A stretch of DNA of 64,000 bases. Origin: CAZFLM01 sp964519955. GTDB lineage: Bacteria; Armatimonadota; Chthonomonadetes; Chthonomonadales; CAJBBX01. The notes under the pieces were generated by a model. That model was not told the origin of the DNA. It did not search any database and was given only the letters and a program-made list of their open reading frames with translations. This document shows positions 7,773 to 16,119 of this stretch, one piece after another. The stretch is from positions 15,436 to 79,435 of the forward strand of contig CAZFLM010000025.1 of assembly GCA_964519955.1 (NCBI GenBank). The letters run 5' to 3'. Within the stretch, counting starts at the first letter, position 1. Each line of letters starts with the position of its first letter. The position numbers were made by a program, and so were the translations under genes.

Positions 7773-9317
7773 ATGAGCGCCGATGTCCGCCCACCAGACC
7801 CCAGAGACCCGGCATCACCCGCCCGCATCAGCCGTCGGCAGGTGCTCCGCGCCGCCCCGGCTGCGCTGGCGCTCGGGTGGGAGCCCGCGGCCGCGCAAGG
7901 CCGGAGGCAGATCACGCTGGCGACGGTCAGCGCGAACTACCGCGAGGGCTTCGAGAAGGTCGCACGCGAGTACGAGCGACTGCACCCCAACGTGCGTGTG
8001 CGCGTGGACATCATGCCGGCCAACGGGTACGAAACGTGGCTGCGCACTCAGATCCCCGGCGCCGGCGCCAATGCCCCCGACCTGATCAACGCGAACTATG
8101 CGTGGGGCATGTACGAGCGCGGCCTCATCTCGAACCTATCGCCCTTCGTCGAGGGCTCCAACCCCTACACGGGCCGCACCTGGCAGGATACGCTCAACCG
8201 GCAGTTCCTCGAGAAGTACAAGGTCGGCGGCGACATCACGTTCATCCCGATCGACTCGATCGAGATCGGATTCTACTACAACGCCGATCTGTTTCGCTCG
8301 CTCGGTATCGCGCCGCCGCGGACCTGGGACGAGATGCTGGCGCTGGCGGAGCGCATCCGGGCGGCCGGCCACCTGCCCCTCGCGGTGCCCGGCAACGCCG
8401 ACTCGTACTGGGCCGGCACGGTGGGCTGGATCTTCCGCTTCTTCTCCGACGCGTACACGCGCCACTTCGTGCCGATGGTCCTCTCGCAGCCCGGCGACTG
8501 GGACTACAACGCGCGCACCAACGCCGGTTTCCGCCTGAACCTGAAGGACCCGTACAACGACGCCTACGTCGTGGTCAACGGCGAGCGCCTGCTGGCGGCC
8601 GTCCGCGACCGGCGCATCCGGGTGGACGACGCGCGGTTCGCCGAGGTCTACACGCGGGTGAAGGAGTTCGCGCGCTACTGGCAGCGGGGCTACCACGGCG
8701 CGACCAGCCAGACCGCCTACCACCTCTTCCTGACCGGGCGGGCGGCCGTTTTGCTCGACACCTCGGGGCTCATCGGGCAGTTGCTGAAGGACATGGCCGA
8801 CCTGAGCCCGGCCGCACGGTTCGAGTGGGGCGTGTTCCCGGTGCCCCCGCTCACCACCTCGCCCTTCCACATCCCGCCGTTCCGGGGTGTCGGCGGGCCG
8901 GGCACGGTGTTCGGCCTCGTCAAGAAGAGCCCGGAGCAGGTTCGCCAGGTGGCCGACTTCCTGATGTACCTGACCTCGCCCGCGGTGGCCCGGGTGCTGG
9001 TGGAGACGGCCGTCAAGGCGCGCAAGCCGCTCGTCGGCCCCATGCTCATCCCCGGCGTCGAGCTGCCGGCGGAGATCCGGGCCTACTACAGCCCCTTCGA
9101 GGGGCGCGGGTTCGAGCGGCTGTCGTTCCGCGGGCTGCAGGACGATCAGCAGTCGGTGTGGGAGTGGACCGTGTGGGCGCAGCGGTACATGGAAGGCCGC
9201 ATCACGCTGCCCGAGTTCCTCCGGCGCTACCAGCGGCTGATCGAGGCGGCGGTCCCGCGCATCATCGCTACGCAGCATCTGGACATAAACCCGCGAACCA
9301 AGGACACGAAGGGATGA
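7773..9317 (+). CDS. ABC transporter solute-binding protein, family 1 (sugar type)
   Basis: 514 residues. After a Tat-like leader (ISRRQVLRAAPAALALG, processing probably after AAAQG) comes a periplasmic binding protein of family 1: ITLATVSANYREGFEKVARE, then YERLHPNVRVRVDIMPANGY, the hinge region FYYNADLFRSLGIAPPRTWD and the C-terminal lobe FLMYLTSPAVARVLVETA. It is somewhat longer than usual (400-450). It should bring a carbohydrate or oligosaccharide to the two permeases that follow with ATGA overlaps. No ATPase gene is present, so a shared ATPase elsewhere must energise the system. The ATG at 7773 is the first start that leaves the twin-arginine leader at a normal distance. Confidence 0.88.
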   Translation: MSADVRPPDPRDPASPARISRRQVLRAAPAALALGWEPAAAQGRRQITLATVSANYREGFEKVAREYERLHPNVRVRVDIMPANGYETWLRTQIPGAGANAPDLINANYAWGMYERGLISNLSPFVEGSNPYTGRTWQDTLNRQFLEKYKVGGDITFIPIDSIEIGFYYNADLFRSLGIAPPRTWDEMLALAERIRAAGHLPLAVPGNADSYWAGTVGWIFRFFSDAYTRHFVPMVLSQPGDWDYNARTNAGFRLNLKDPYNDAYVVVNGERLLAAVRDRRIRVDDARFAEVYTRVKEFARYWQRGYHGATSQTAYHLFLTGRAAVLLDTSGLIGQLLKDMADLSPAARFEWGVFPVPPLTTSPFHIPPFRGVGGPGTVFGLVKKSPEQVRQVADFLMYLTSPAVARVLVETAVKARKPLVGPMLIPGVELPAEIRAYYSPFEGRGFERLSFRGLQDDQQSVWEWTVWAQRYMEGRITLPEFLRRYQRLIEAAVPRIIATQHLDINPRTKDTKG

Positions 9318-10207
9318 GCGCCGCCACACGTCACCGCCGATCCTCGTGGCCGCTCGTCTGGGCGATGCTGCTGCCCTCCGTGCTGCTGCTGCTCGTGTTC
9401 AACTACGTGCCGGCGCTCATCGGCATGGGCGGCGCGTTCGCGCACTGGGGCGGCGGCGAGACCACCCGCTGGGCCGGGGTCGACAACTTCCTGGCGATGA
9501 GCCACGATGAGTACCTGGGCATCAGCGTGGGCAACCAGTTGCTGCTGCTGCTCGCCAACGTCGCCAAGACGCTCATCGCGCCGCTCATCGTCGCCGAGCT
9601 GCTGGTCAACCTGCGCTCGGCGCGCTGGCAGTACCTGCTGCGGACCGCGTTCATCCTGCCGATGGTCGTGCCCGGCATGGTGACGATGCTGCTCTGGGCG
9701 TTCGTCTACGACGGCAGCGTGGGCGTGCTGAACCAGATCCTGGAGGCGGTTGGCCTCGCCTCGATGACGCGGTCGTGGCTCGGCGAGTCGAGCACGGCGC
9801 TTCCGGCCATCGTCGGCGTGGGCTTCCCCTGGGCGGGAGGGCTGGCGCTGCTGATCTACCTCGCGGGCCTCACGAGCATCTCGACGGACGTGTGGGACAG
9901 CAGCGCGCTGGACGGAGCGACCGGGTGGCGGCGCGTGCTGCACGTCGACATCCCGCTGCTGCGCTCCCAGGTCCGGCTGCTGACCACGCTGACCATCATC
10001 GGCACGCTGCAGGACTTCGGCAGCATCCTGATCCTCACCGCGGGCGGCCCCGGCCTCGCGACCCACGTGCCCGCGCTGCACATGTACTTCCAGGCGTTCC
10101 GCTTCGGGCACATGGGCTATGCGTCCGCGATCGGGTTCACCCTCTTCCTGGTGATCTTCGTGTTGGCCTACGTGAACCAGCGTTGGGGCAGGAGGGCCGA
10201 GGCATGA
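9314..10207 (+). CDS. Sugar ABC transporter permease 1 (MalF/UgpA type)
   Basis: 297 residues with six predicted membrane helices, starting with WPLVWAMLLPSVLLLLVFNY and ending at GFTLFLVIFVLAYVNQRWG. The coupling EAA loop is visible as DSSALDGATGWRRVLHVDIPLL, matching EAAxxDGAxxxxxFxxIxLP. This is the MalF/UgpA class of binding-protein-dependent permeases. Its ATG overlaps the stop of the binding-protein gene (ATGA) and its own stop overlaps the next permease start, which shows translational coupling. Confidence 0.9.
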   Translation: MSAATRHRRSSWPLVWAMLLPSVLLLLVFNYVPALIGMGGAFAHWGGGETTRWAGVDNFLAMSHDEYLGISVGNQLLLLLANVAKTLIAPLIVAELLVNLRSARWQYLLRTAFILPMVVPGMVTMLLWAFVYDGSVGVLNQILEAVGLASMTRSWLGESSTALPAIVGVGFPWAGGLALLIYLAGLTSISTDVWDSSALDGATGWRRVLHVDIPLLRSQVRLLTTLTIIGTLQDFGSILILTAGGPGLATHVPALHMYFQAFRFGHMGYASAIGFTLFLVIFVLAYVNQRWGRRAEA

Positions 10208-11097
10208 ACAGGCGCCGCCGACTCCCTCTCCCCTTGCGGGAGAGGGCTGGGGAGAGGGGGCCGCGCGCAGGTGGGTCGCGCATCGGCCGGTGGAACCAGG
10301 CGGGCATCGCGGCGGCGCTGCTGGCGCTCCTCGCCCTGTCGCTGCTGCCCCTCGCGATGATGGTGCTCCTGTCGCTCAAGAGCAACGCGGGGGTATTCAC
10401 CAACTTCTGGGGGCTGCCGAGCCCCGCCAAGTGGAGCTACTACGGCGACGCCGGGCGCGTTCTGTGGCCCTACCTGCTGAACACGTTCATCGTCATCGGG
10501 CTCGTGGTGCCGCTCGTGGTCCTGCTCTCGTCTACGGCCGGCTTTGCGCTCGCCCGTCTGACGTTCCGCGGGCGCGAGGCGGTCTTCGCGCTGGTGCTGG
10601 GCCTGCTGATGATCCCGGGCGTGCTGACGCTGATCCCCACCTACTCGCTCGTGCAGTGGCTGGGAATCATCAACACGAGGTGGGCGCTCGTGCTGCCGTA
10701 CCTGGCGGGCGGGCAGGTGCTGGGGATCGTGCTCTGCCGGACGTACTTCGCCGGCCTGCCGGACGAGCTGTTCGAGGCGATGCACCTCGACGGCGCCAGC
10801 GACGCGCAGACCTACCGCCATCTGGCGCTGCCGCTCTCCATGCCGACCCTCGCGACCGTGGCGATCATGACGAGCCTGGGCATCTACAACGACTACATCT
10901 GGCCCCTCGTCGCCATCAGCGACAGCGGGCTGCAGACGTTCACCGTGGGCGTGACGCGGTTCGCGGGCGAGTTCAACATGGAGTACGGCCCGATGCTGGC
11001 CGGCTACGTCCTGGGCAGCATCCCGCTTATCATCCTCTTCGCCGCCGGCATGCGCGCGTTCATCCAGGGCATCACGTCCGGCGCGCTGCGGGCGTAG
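10204..11097 (+). CDS. Sugar ABC transporter permease 2 (MalG/UgpE type)
   Basis: 297 residues, six membrane helices, EAA loop FEAMHLDGASDAQTYRHLAL followed by PLSMPTLATV. The first helix (AGIAAALLALLALSLLPLAMM) is preceded by an unusual basic stretch, residues ~5-24, of which residues 7-19 are encoded by a REP-like palindrome at 10222-10260. The start at 10204 (ATGA overlap with permease 1) is the only one that keeps coupling, so the inserted repeat is translated. The rest of the protein is ordinary for its class. It closes the importer operon. Confidence 0.9.
   Translation: MNRRRRLPLPLRERAGERGPRAGGSRIGRWNQAGIAAALLALLALSLLPLAMMVLLSLKSNAGVFTNFWGLPSPAKWSYYGDAGRVLWPYLLNTFIVIGLVVPLVVLLSSTAGFALARLTFRGREAVFALVLGLLMIPGVLTLIPTYSLVQWLGIINTRWALVLPYLAGGQVLGIVLCRTYFAGLPDELFEAMHLDGASDAQTYRHLALPLSMPTLATVAIMTSLGIYNDYIWPLVAISDSGLQTFTVGVTRFAGEFNMEYGPMLAGYVLGSIPLIILFAAGMRAFIQGITSGALRA
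10222..10260 (+). repeat. REP-like palindrome inserted in frame in permease 2
   Basis: CTCCCTCTCCCC-TTGCGGGAGAGGG followed by CTGGGGAGAGGGGG. The left part can fold as a hairpin around TTGC. A clear relative lies at 35650-35687 inside another gene (shared CCCCTTGCGG, AGGGGGTTGGGG-type right half). Length and phase keep the host frame open, giving LPLPLRERAGERGP. Confidence 0.75.
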
Positions 11098-11289
11098 GGG
11101 CGCACGCGGTCCGTCACTGTCGCGCCTCGGACGGGTGTTCGCGGCCGGATGCGCGGTCGTGGGCAAGGCGGGTGGTGGGTCCGGGTGAGCCGCGCGGTGT
11201 GTTGCCACGGCAGGGCGGCCCGGTGAGTCGCCCGGTGCGCCGCCACGGCAGGGCGGTGGGTTCGAGGTACCCGGTGCGCCGCCGGGGCA

Positions 11290-11353
11290 GGGCACAGCAT
11301 TCGCGATCCACGTTGTCACGCTAGATAGGCCTGCGCGCGAATGCTCTGCCCCT
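11290..11353. repeat. 64-bp palindromic element, type A, copy 1
   Basis: Left arm GGGCACAGCATTCGCG and right arm CGCGAATGCTCTGCCCC are inverted copies with one mismatch around a ~31-nt core. All 64 bases match copy 2 at 11417-11480 by eye. Left flank is GCGCCGCCGGGGCA. Confidence 0.9.
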
Positions 11354-11416
11354 GCTGACCTCACCCGCCCTGCGACGTGACGGGGTCGTCGCCGACCGTG
11401 TGCGTCGCCGGGGGAA

Positions 11417-11480
11417 GGGCACAGCATTCGCGATCCACGTTGTCACGCTAGATAGGCCTGCGCGCGAATGCTCTGCCCCT
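11417..11480. repeat. 64-bp palindromic element, type A, copy 2
   Basis: Same sequence as copy 1, 127 bp downstream in the same orientation. Left flank GCGTCGCCGGGGGA and right flank CCTACGG are shared with other copies. Confidence 0.9.
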
Positions 11481-11520
11481 ACGGAACCCGCGGAACGAGC
11501 CAGCACGCGCGTCCCGTCCG

Positions 11521-11541
11521 TTCGACCTTCGACCTTCGACG
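11521..11541. repeat. Heptamer array TTCGACC
   Basis: Three tandem 7-mers (TTCGACC, TTCGACC, TTCGACG) 40 nt to the right of type A copy 2. A four-unit array of the same heptamer lies at 16212-16239, 28 nt to the right of another type A copy. Confidence 0.75.
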
Positions 11542-11568
11542 CACATCCCCGCGCTCCGCACCACCCCA

Positions 11569-11596
11569 CTTGCCACTTGCCACTTTCAACTTGCCA
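11569..11596. repeat. Heptamer array CTTGCCA
   Basis: Four tandem 7-mers (CTTGCCA, CTTGCCA, CTTTCAA, CTTGCCA) directly before the stop codon of the GNAT gene on the other strand. Confidence 0.75.
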
Positions 11597-11600
11597 CTGC

Positions 11601-12497
11601 CTATCGCTCCCACACCCGCCGCCAGCAGCGCAGCGTGTGGAGCTTGCGGAAGCCGAACGAGAGGTAGAACGGCTTGTCTGTGCCGACGTAGGCGACGGTG
11701 GCGCCCAGCTCGCCGCAGCGGCGGATGCCCTCCAGCACGGCGGCGCGGCCCAGGCCCCGGCGGCGGTAGTCGGGGTCGGTGGCGACGGGCTCGACATACC
11801 CGTAGCGGTGGACCGGGTCGTACCACATGCCGCAGAACGAGACGAAGTCGCAGCTGGGGGCGACCACCACGATCGCGAGGTCCTGGCGGTAGTGGGGGCC
11901 GGACTGCATGCGCTTGCGGCCCTCGACGCCGTCGGCGGGCGGCTCGCCGGGGTGGTTGAAGCCGCGGTGGAGGCAGCGGTCCATCCTGCGCAGGTCGTTG
12001 TCGTCGGCCAGGGCCTGCAGGCGGAAGCCATCCGGCAGCGCGATGGGCGGGAAGGGCGTGGGGATGGTGAACTGGGACATCGGGCGGTGCTCGTTCGGGG
12101 CCAGGTCATAGCCTCGCGCGGCGACGATGGCCTGGAACGCGGTGTCGAACTCGTGGACGAACGCGTGCAGATACGGCACGCCGGTGGCTGTCTCGCCGCG
12201 CAGCTCGCGCTCGGCGTGGTCCAGTATCTCGGGCTTCAGGTGCGCGTAGTCCGGGTGGACCGCGAAGAACGCCTCGCCCAGTCGCAGCTCGTACGTCGCC
12301 ACGCCGACGATGCGCCCGCCCTCCTCCCAGATGCCGATGCGCTCGGCCGACGCCTCGTCGAACCAGGGGTGCGTGTAGGCGTACTCCCAGATCTGCGCGA
12401 ACCAGTTGCCGTCGCGGTTCTCGGCTCGGTACAGCGTGTGGATGAACGCGTAGACGGCCTCATAGTCCGCGCCCTCGCGGAAGTGGCGCATGGTCAT
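11601..12497 (-). CDS. GNAT acetyltransferase, tandem-domain size
   Basis: 298 residues. The C-terminal half has a clear acetyl-CoA-binding GNAT motif A: YVEPVATDPDYRRRGLGRAA (R-R-x-G-L-G), followed by AVLEGIRRCGELGATVAYVG and the closing FYLSFGFRKLH. The N-terminal half (VYAFIHTLYRAENRDGNWFA ...) is probably a second, degenerate GNAT fold, as in other ~300-residue family members. The acceptor substrate is unknown. Start 12497 (the first of ATG-ACC-ATG) follows GGAGG by a few nt. A CAGGA-like element lies at 12525-12552, and a divergent promoter follows at 12554. Confidence 0.85.
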   Translation of the reverse strand: MTMRHFREGADYEAVYAFIHTLYRAENRDGNWFAQIWEYAYTHPWFDEASAERIGIWEEGGRIVGVATYELRLGEAFFAVHPDYAHLKPEILDHAERELRGETATGVPYLHAFVHEFDTAFQAIVAARGYDLAPNEHRPMSQFTIPTPFPPIALPDGFRLQALADDNDLRRMDRCLHRGFNHPGEPPADGVEGRKRMQSGPHYRQDLAIVVVAPSCDFVSFCGMWYDPVHRYGYVEPVATDPDYRRRGLGRAAVLEGIRRCGELGATVAYVGTDKPFYLSFGFRKLHTLRCWRRVWER

Positions 12498-12524
12498 GGT
12501 GGGTAGCCTCCAGTGTGCCACGTT

Positions 12525-12552
12525 CCATTCGCCACGATGATCGGCGATCCTT
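12525..12552 (-). promoter_or_regulatory. AAGGA/GGCGAATGG upstream element, copy 4 (GNAT gene)
   Basis: On the minus strand: AAGGA, TCGCC, a 9-nt loop, GGCGAATGG. TCGCC and GGCGA can pair. The first base of CAGGA is replaced by A. It ends 27 nt before the GNAT start. Confidence 0.45.
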
Positions 12553-12553
12553 C

Positions 12554-12582
12554 TTGACGCGGCGCGCGGTGAAGCGTAGTAT
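12554..12582 (+). promoter_or_regulatory. Sigma-70-type promoter for small membrane gene
   Basis: TTGACG (12554-12559), a 17-bp spacer and TAGTAT (12577-12582), with transcription expected to begin near 12590, ahead of the ATG at 12614. It abuts the GNAT upstream element. Confidence 0.6.
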
Positions 12583-12613
12583 GGCGCTGGGAGCGGCACG
12601 GGAGGAGCGAGCG

Positions 12614-12889
12614 ATGCGCCGCTGGTTTGTCGGGTTGAGCCTGTTCGGACTGGGCATCGTCGGGATCGTGGCGCAGAAGATGCACTGATCGGCGTTCCTG
12701 GCCGGGTGGTGGACGGGCTCGGGCGCGCTGCCGGGGGCGCGTGTCGACTACCTGTGCCTGCCATCGACGTGGATGATCGCCGCAGTATGGGTGGCGCTGC
12801 TGGTGGGCGCGTTGATCATGATGCGAGGTACCGCTGGAGGGGTGACCGATGGCGACGTGGAAGCCAACCGAGGTGCCGGGCGACGCTGA
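12614..12889 (+). pseudogene. Small two-helix membrane protein split by an in-frame TGA
   Basis: A strong ribosome-binding site (GGGAGGAG) precedes ATG at 12614. The frame encodes MRRWFVGLSLFGLGIVGIVA and QKMH, then TGA at 12686-12688, so the annotated product would be 24 residues with one helix. Past the TGA the same frame continues as a believable membrane protein: SAFLAGWWTGSG, then a second helix WMIAAVWVALLVGALIMM, ending at 12889 and overlapping the next gene. This pattern fits a recent nonsense mutation, a sequence error, or readthrough/recoding. TGA ends many genes here, so a global code change is excluded. I do not recognise the family. Confidence 0.45.
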
Positions 12890-13061
12890 CTGCGATGGCC
12901 GCTGGCAGGCCGTCCTGGATGCCATCGTCTGTCTCGATCGGAGCGGGCAGGGCGACAAGGCCGCGGCGGCCTACGACGTGGTGATCGAGCGCGGCGAGGC
13001 GCTCGGCCATTTCCAGCGTGAGATGTTCCAGGCGTTTCGCAGCGGGCAGGAAAAGCGCTAG
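12849..13061 (+). CDS. Small conserved-looking cytoplasmic protein, unknown
   Basis: 70 residues (MATWKPTEVPGDADCDGRWQ ... FRSGQEKR), no membrane segment or signal peptide. GGAGGGG lies 6-7 nt before the ATG, and the start overlaps the tail of the split membrane gene by 41 nt in another frame, which suggests coupling. The composition is normal (Asp/Glu/Arg-rich, helix-forming), which supports a real gene. I do not recognise the family. Confidence 0.6.
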   Translation: MATWKPTEVPGDADCDGRWQAVLDAIVCLDRSGQGDKAAAAYDVVIERGEALGHFQREMFQAFRSGQEKR

Positions 13062-13131
13062 CGCGGCCGTGGAGGTAGCCGCCCCGTCTGGGCGGAGTTG
13101 GAGCGGCGGCGGCCGTGTGCCTGGGACTTCC

Positions 13132-14067
13132 TCAATGGGTAGACGCGCCGGGCTTCAGCGCCCTGCCGTCAACCTTGACCCATGTGTTCGTCAGCGCGAA
13201 GGACATCCGCGCGGCGTTGGGTACGTGTGAGTGCACCTTCGTGCCCTGGGCGTCGGTCACGTAGTTCAGGTCGACCGGTCCCGCCAGGCGCAGGCTCATC
13301 AGCTTGCCCAGGTCGATCGCGAAGACCATCTCGCCCAACAAGTCGGCGCGGACGAAGCAGTCCTCCCAGGCGTGGAGGCGGACCACCGAATGTAGGCGTA
13401 TCCGCGCGCACCGGACACCGGCGATCGTCTGAACAGCGATGAGGCGAGCCGCCGTGTTGCCGGCCGAGGCGCCGTACTCGTCCAGCACCGAGTTGATCAG
13501 CACCTTGTCGATCGGCCACGCGTCGCCGACGCGGACCTTCTGGCCGGGCAGCATCGCCGCGCCTTCGACTGGGAGCATCATTTGCGCAAGATGCCTGTCT
13601 GTACCGAGTAGGGCGCGAGGCGAACTTGTGGCGATGACGTCACCGTGGACGCGCTTCACGGCAAACGTCGAGCCCTGGAGAGGCGTCTTGCGCGTGCGGC
13701 GCCTGGTTCCGGTGGTGACCGTCTCCGATGCCAGGCTGTAGGTCCGGGCTACTCCGGTGACGTCAGTGAGGACGTCGGCATCCTCATTGGGGTGCCTGAG
13801 AATGCGCCCAAACGTGGCCCGTAACTCGTCGATATCCAGAATGCGTTGGGTCCATCGCTGGCGCTCGGTGGTGATCTGGCGCACGGGACGCCCACGCGAC
13901 CCCTTCACCGTCGTCTCGACGCGCGACTGGTATTCCGTGACGCACGTGTCGCCCTTGGACACGCGAGCGCGCAGCACGTAGTCGGCGCCGCCATCCTGGG
14001 CGACGCACGGCACCGCCGCGGCGAGTGTGGACACCAGCGCACAGGCTACGATCCATCGATTCGGCAT
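13132..14067 (-). CDS. Secreted protein of unknown function, downstream of GH9
   Basis: 311 residues with a signal peptide (WIVACALVSTLAAAVPCVAQ). The mature part is beta-rich: YVLRARVSKGDTCVTEYQSR near the start, a central LLGTDRHLAQMMLPVEG and AWEDCFVRADLLGEMVFAID near the end. The layout (a K-G-D start strand, a processed middle, a carrier-like barrel) recalls periplasmic lipid-binding DUF6263-type proteins, but that is only a resemblance. The gene starts 25 nt after the GH9 stop on the same strand, so the two are probably co-transcribed. Confidence 0.65.
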   Translation of the reverse strand: MPNRWIVACALVSTLAAAVPCVAQDGGADYVLRARVSKGDTCVTEYQSRVETTVKGSRGRPVRQITTERQRWTQRILDIDELRATFGRILRHPNEDADVLTDVTGVARTYSLASETVTTGTRRRTRKTPLQGSTFAVKRVHGDVIATSSPRALLGTDRHLAQMMLPVEGAAMLPGQKVRVGDAWPIDKVLINSVLDEYGASAGNTAARLIAVQTIAGVRCARIRLHSVVRLHAWEDCFVRADLLGEMVFAIDLGKLMSLRLAGPVDLNYVTDAQGTKVHSHVPNAARMSFALTNTWVKVDGRALKPGASTH

Positions 14068-14092
14068 CCGGGCCTCCTCTGGTCGGCTTCGC

Positions 14093-15970
14093 CTACCGCC
14101 CCATCACCCCCGCGAGGAGCCGGATGTAGGCGGCCTGGTAGTAGATGGCGTTCTCCGACAGCTCCCAGCTCGACTGCGGCCAGGCCAGGTTGAAGTCGGC
14201 GTAGGCCTTGGCGCGCGGCTGCTTCTTGATCCACTCCACGTCGCCGCCCTTGTCGCCCTTCTTGCCCCCGAAGCTCTGGTTGGCGCCGCCCACCACGTAG
14301 CCGGGCGGCGGGTTCGACTCGAACGGGGTGCCGACGCCGTACCGCTCGTGGTACAGGTGCATCATCGACAGCTCCGCGCCGCAGCCCTTCATGTTCGTCA
14401 GCAGGACGGCGCTCATCGGGTTGACGCCATGGAACGAGTGGAGCATGTCCTCGGCGCGCTGGCGGAGGCGGGCCTGCCCGGTCAAGGCGACGCCTCCGTG
14501 CTTCGCGGCGAGCAGGGCGATGAGGCCGAACCACGCGCGCACCGTGTTGCTGCCCCAGTGGTAGGCCTCCGGGTTCATCCAGGCGCGGTAGAGGTCGGCC
14601 TGGACCGGCGGGGCGAAGCGCGAGTTGCCGGCCGAGTCGCGGAGCTGCTTGCGGATGCGGGCGCAGAGGGTTGTGTCTGCGCCGGGCAGCGAGAGGTAGT
14701 CCGTGAGCGCCTCCGTCATGCCGGCGTCGTACGGGCTCCAGGTGCCTTCAGAGAGCTGGCGGGTCTTGGGCGCCAGCTTGACGACCGCCGCGTTGTACTC
14801 CCGCTTACCTGTCAGGGCGAAGAGGTGGATGGCGGCCATCGCCTCGGTGCGGTCCTGCTCGTCCGGGCCGCGGCTGGCGTTGCCGGACTTGATCTCGCCG
14901 GTATCGGACTTGTACGTCCGCGGGTGGGTGCGGTAGTACGCCCAGCCCCTCTCGGCGCGGCGGGCGAGGTCGTCGGCGAACGCCTTCCACTGCGGGAACT
15001 GGCTGTACACGCGGGCGGCGTGGGCGTAGTTCATGGCGCTGGCGATGGTCGCGCCGGTGCACTCGGGGCCGTAGTAGCGCTTGCTCTTCGCCCCGTTGTA
15101 GTCGATGGAGCCCATCTTCACGTAGACGCCGCCGTCGGCCGCCTGCATCTTGACGAGCCAATCGAGCTGGACCTTGACCTCGTCGAGCAGGTCGGGCAGG
15201 CCGTTGCCGGACTCGGGGATGCCGAAGTCGTCCGTGAAGACCGCCGGGTTCACGCGGTAGGCGTAGAGCAGGGAGCTGAGCGTGTCGGCGTTGAAGGGCG
15301 GGTACTTGTTCGTGTCGCCGGCGTCCATCCACCCGCCGCGCAGGTCCCTCTGGGTGCCTGGGTCATCCTTCGCCCAGACGGCGCGCGCCACGCGGTCCTG
15401 GTCCATGTAGGACGGCATCAGCCAGGGCGAGTCGGCATAGGGGCGCTTCAGCTCGAACGAGAGGCGCTGGTAGTAGTAGGTGCGGACGGCGGCGCGGAGG
15501 ACGTACTTGTAGGCCTCGGTGCCGACGGTGAAGCAGGGAGAGCGCAGCCTGGTCATCGGATCGTACACGTAGTACTTGCCGGGCGCGCGAACGGTGCTGA
15601 AGTCGAACCACCACCCCTGATCGCCCGAGTCCTCGTGGGTCGCGCCTTCGCGCCACGCCACCGGCGCCCCCTTCAGCACAATGTCGCCACCCGGCACACG
15701 CCGGACCTGCAGCTCCGGGCCCGGCTGGTACTTGTCCGCGGAGTTGTAGCCGCGCACCGGGTTCGTGACTATGGCGAACTTGTCGCCCATCGGCATGTAG
15801 CCGAACTGGTCGACGACGATGCGGCCGGTGACCGCAGGCAGGCCAGGCACCGTCACGCCCTCCAGCCGCGGTACGGCGTAGTCGGGGTACGGGGCCTTCT
15901 GCGCCCCGCAGGACGATAGAGGCATCATCGCCAGGACGATGAGGAGACGGTGGAGTGTTCGCGTGCCCAT
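14093..15970 (-). CDS. GH9 family glycoside hydrolase, lipoprotein
   Basis: 625 residues. A lipoprotein signal with lipobox LSSC (Cys21) anchors the protein to the membrane. An Ig-like CelD_N domain (~50-150: GRIVVDQFGYMPMGDKFAIV) precedes the (alpha/alpha)6 GH9 catalytic domain. The GH9 base residues are in GGWMDAGDTNKY (Asp216 and Asp219), and the proton donor is Glu606 in WELSENAIYYQAAYI at the C-terminus, so the active site is complete. GH9 enzymes are inverting endoglucanases or related beta-glycosidases acting on cellulose-like glucans. The ATG at 15970 has GGGAGGGCACC upstream. The gene is first in a two-gene operon, with a CAGGA/GGCGAATGG element 41-71 nt upstream. Confidence 0.9.
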   Translation of the reverse strand: MGTRTLHRLLIVLAMMPLSSCGAQKAPYPDYAVPRLEGVTVPGLPAVTGRIVVDQFGYMPMGDKFAIVTNPVRGYNSADKYQPGPELQVRRVPGGDIVLKGAPVAWREGATHEDSGDQGWWFDFSTVRAPGKYYVYDPMTRLRSPCFTVGTEAYKYVLRAAVRTYYYQRLSFELKRPYADSPWLMPSYMDQDRVARAVWAKDDPGTQRDLRGGWMDAGDTNKYPPFNADTLSSLLYAYRVNPAVFTDDFGIPESGNGLPDLLDEVKVQLDWLVKMQAADGGVYVKMGSIDYNGAKSKRYYGPECTGATIASAMNYAHAARVYSQFPQWKAFADDLARRAERGWAYYRTHPRTYKSDTGEIKSGNASRGPDEQDRTEAMAAIHLFALTGKREYNAAVVKLAPKTRQLSEGTWSPYDAGMTEALTDYLSLPGADTTLCARIRKQLRDSAGNSRFAPPVQADLYRAWMNPEAYHWGSNTVRAWFGLIALLAAKHGGVALTGQARLRQRAEDMLHSFHGVNPMSAVLLTNMKGCGAELSMMHLYHERYGVGTPFESNPPPGYVVGGANQSFGGKKGDKGGDVEWIKKQPRAKAYADFNLAWPQSSWELSENAIYYQAAYIRLLAGVMGR

Positions 15971-16010
15971 TGGTGCCCTCCCGTGCTGATGGTGGGTGGT
16001 GCGTCACGGC

Positions 16011-16041
16011 ACCATTCGCCGGGTAGGGCGGGAGTTCCTGG
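16011..16041 (-). promoter_or_regulatory. CAGGA/GGCGAATGG upstream element, copy 5 (GH9 gene)
   Basis: On the minus strand: CCAGGA, a 15-nt spacer with CCCGCCC, then GGCGAATGGT. It ends 40 nt before the GH9 start. Confidence 0.5.
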
Positions 16042-16119
16042 GTGGGCGCGGGGTTGGGGGCGGACGACGGCCGCGACGGAACGACCGCACGTTGAGGTGC
16101 TCGATGCGTCGCCGGGGGA

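Larger units (their letters stand above)
11098..11600. other. 503-bp non-coding island built of repeats
   Basis: No supported gene. It holds three ladder-like partial units of CGCCGCCACGGCAGGGCGG type at about 11196-11216, 11233-11256 and 11272-11290 (period ~38), two full 64-bp CACAGCATTCGCG elements, and two arrays of heptamers near the GNAT stop. The partial units resemble the left flank of the 64-bp elements, as if incomplete copies had stacked upstream. Confidence 0.75.

Noticed and set aside
11290..11480. Possible CRISPR array
   Set aside because: Only two identical 64-bp palindromes in a row, no regular spacers, no cas genes; further copies are scattered.
12686..12688. Selenocysteine codon
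   Set aside because: No convincing SECIS hairpin seen right after the TGA, the position is not in a redox motif, and no Sec genes are in the window; kept only as one possibility.
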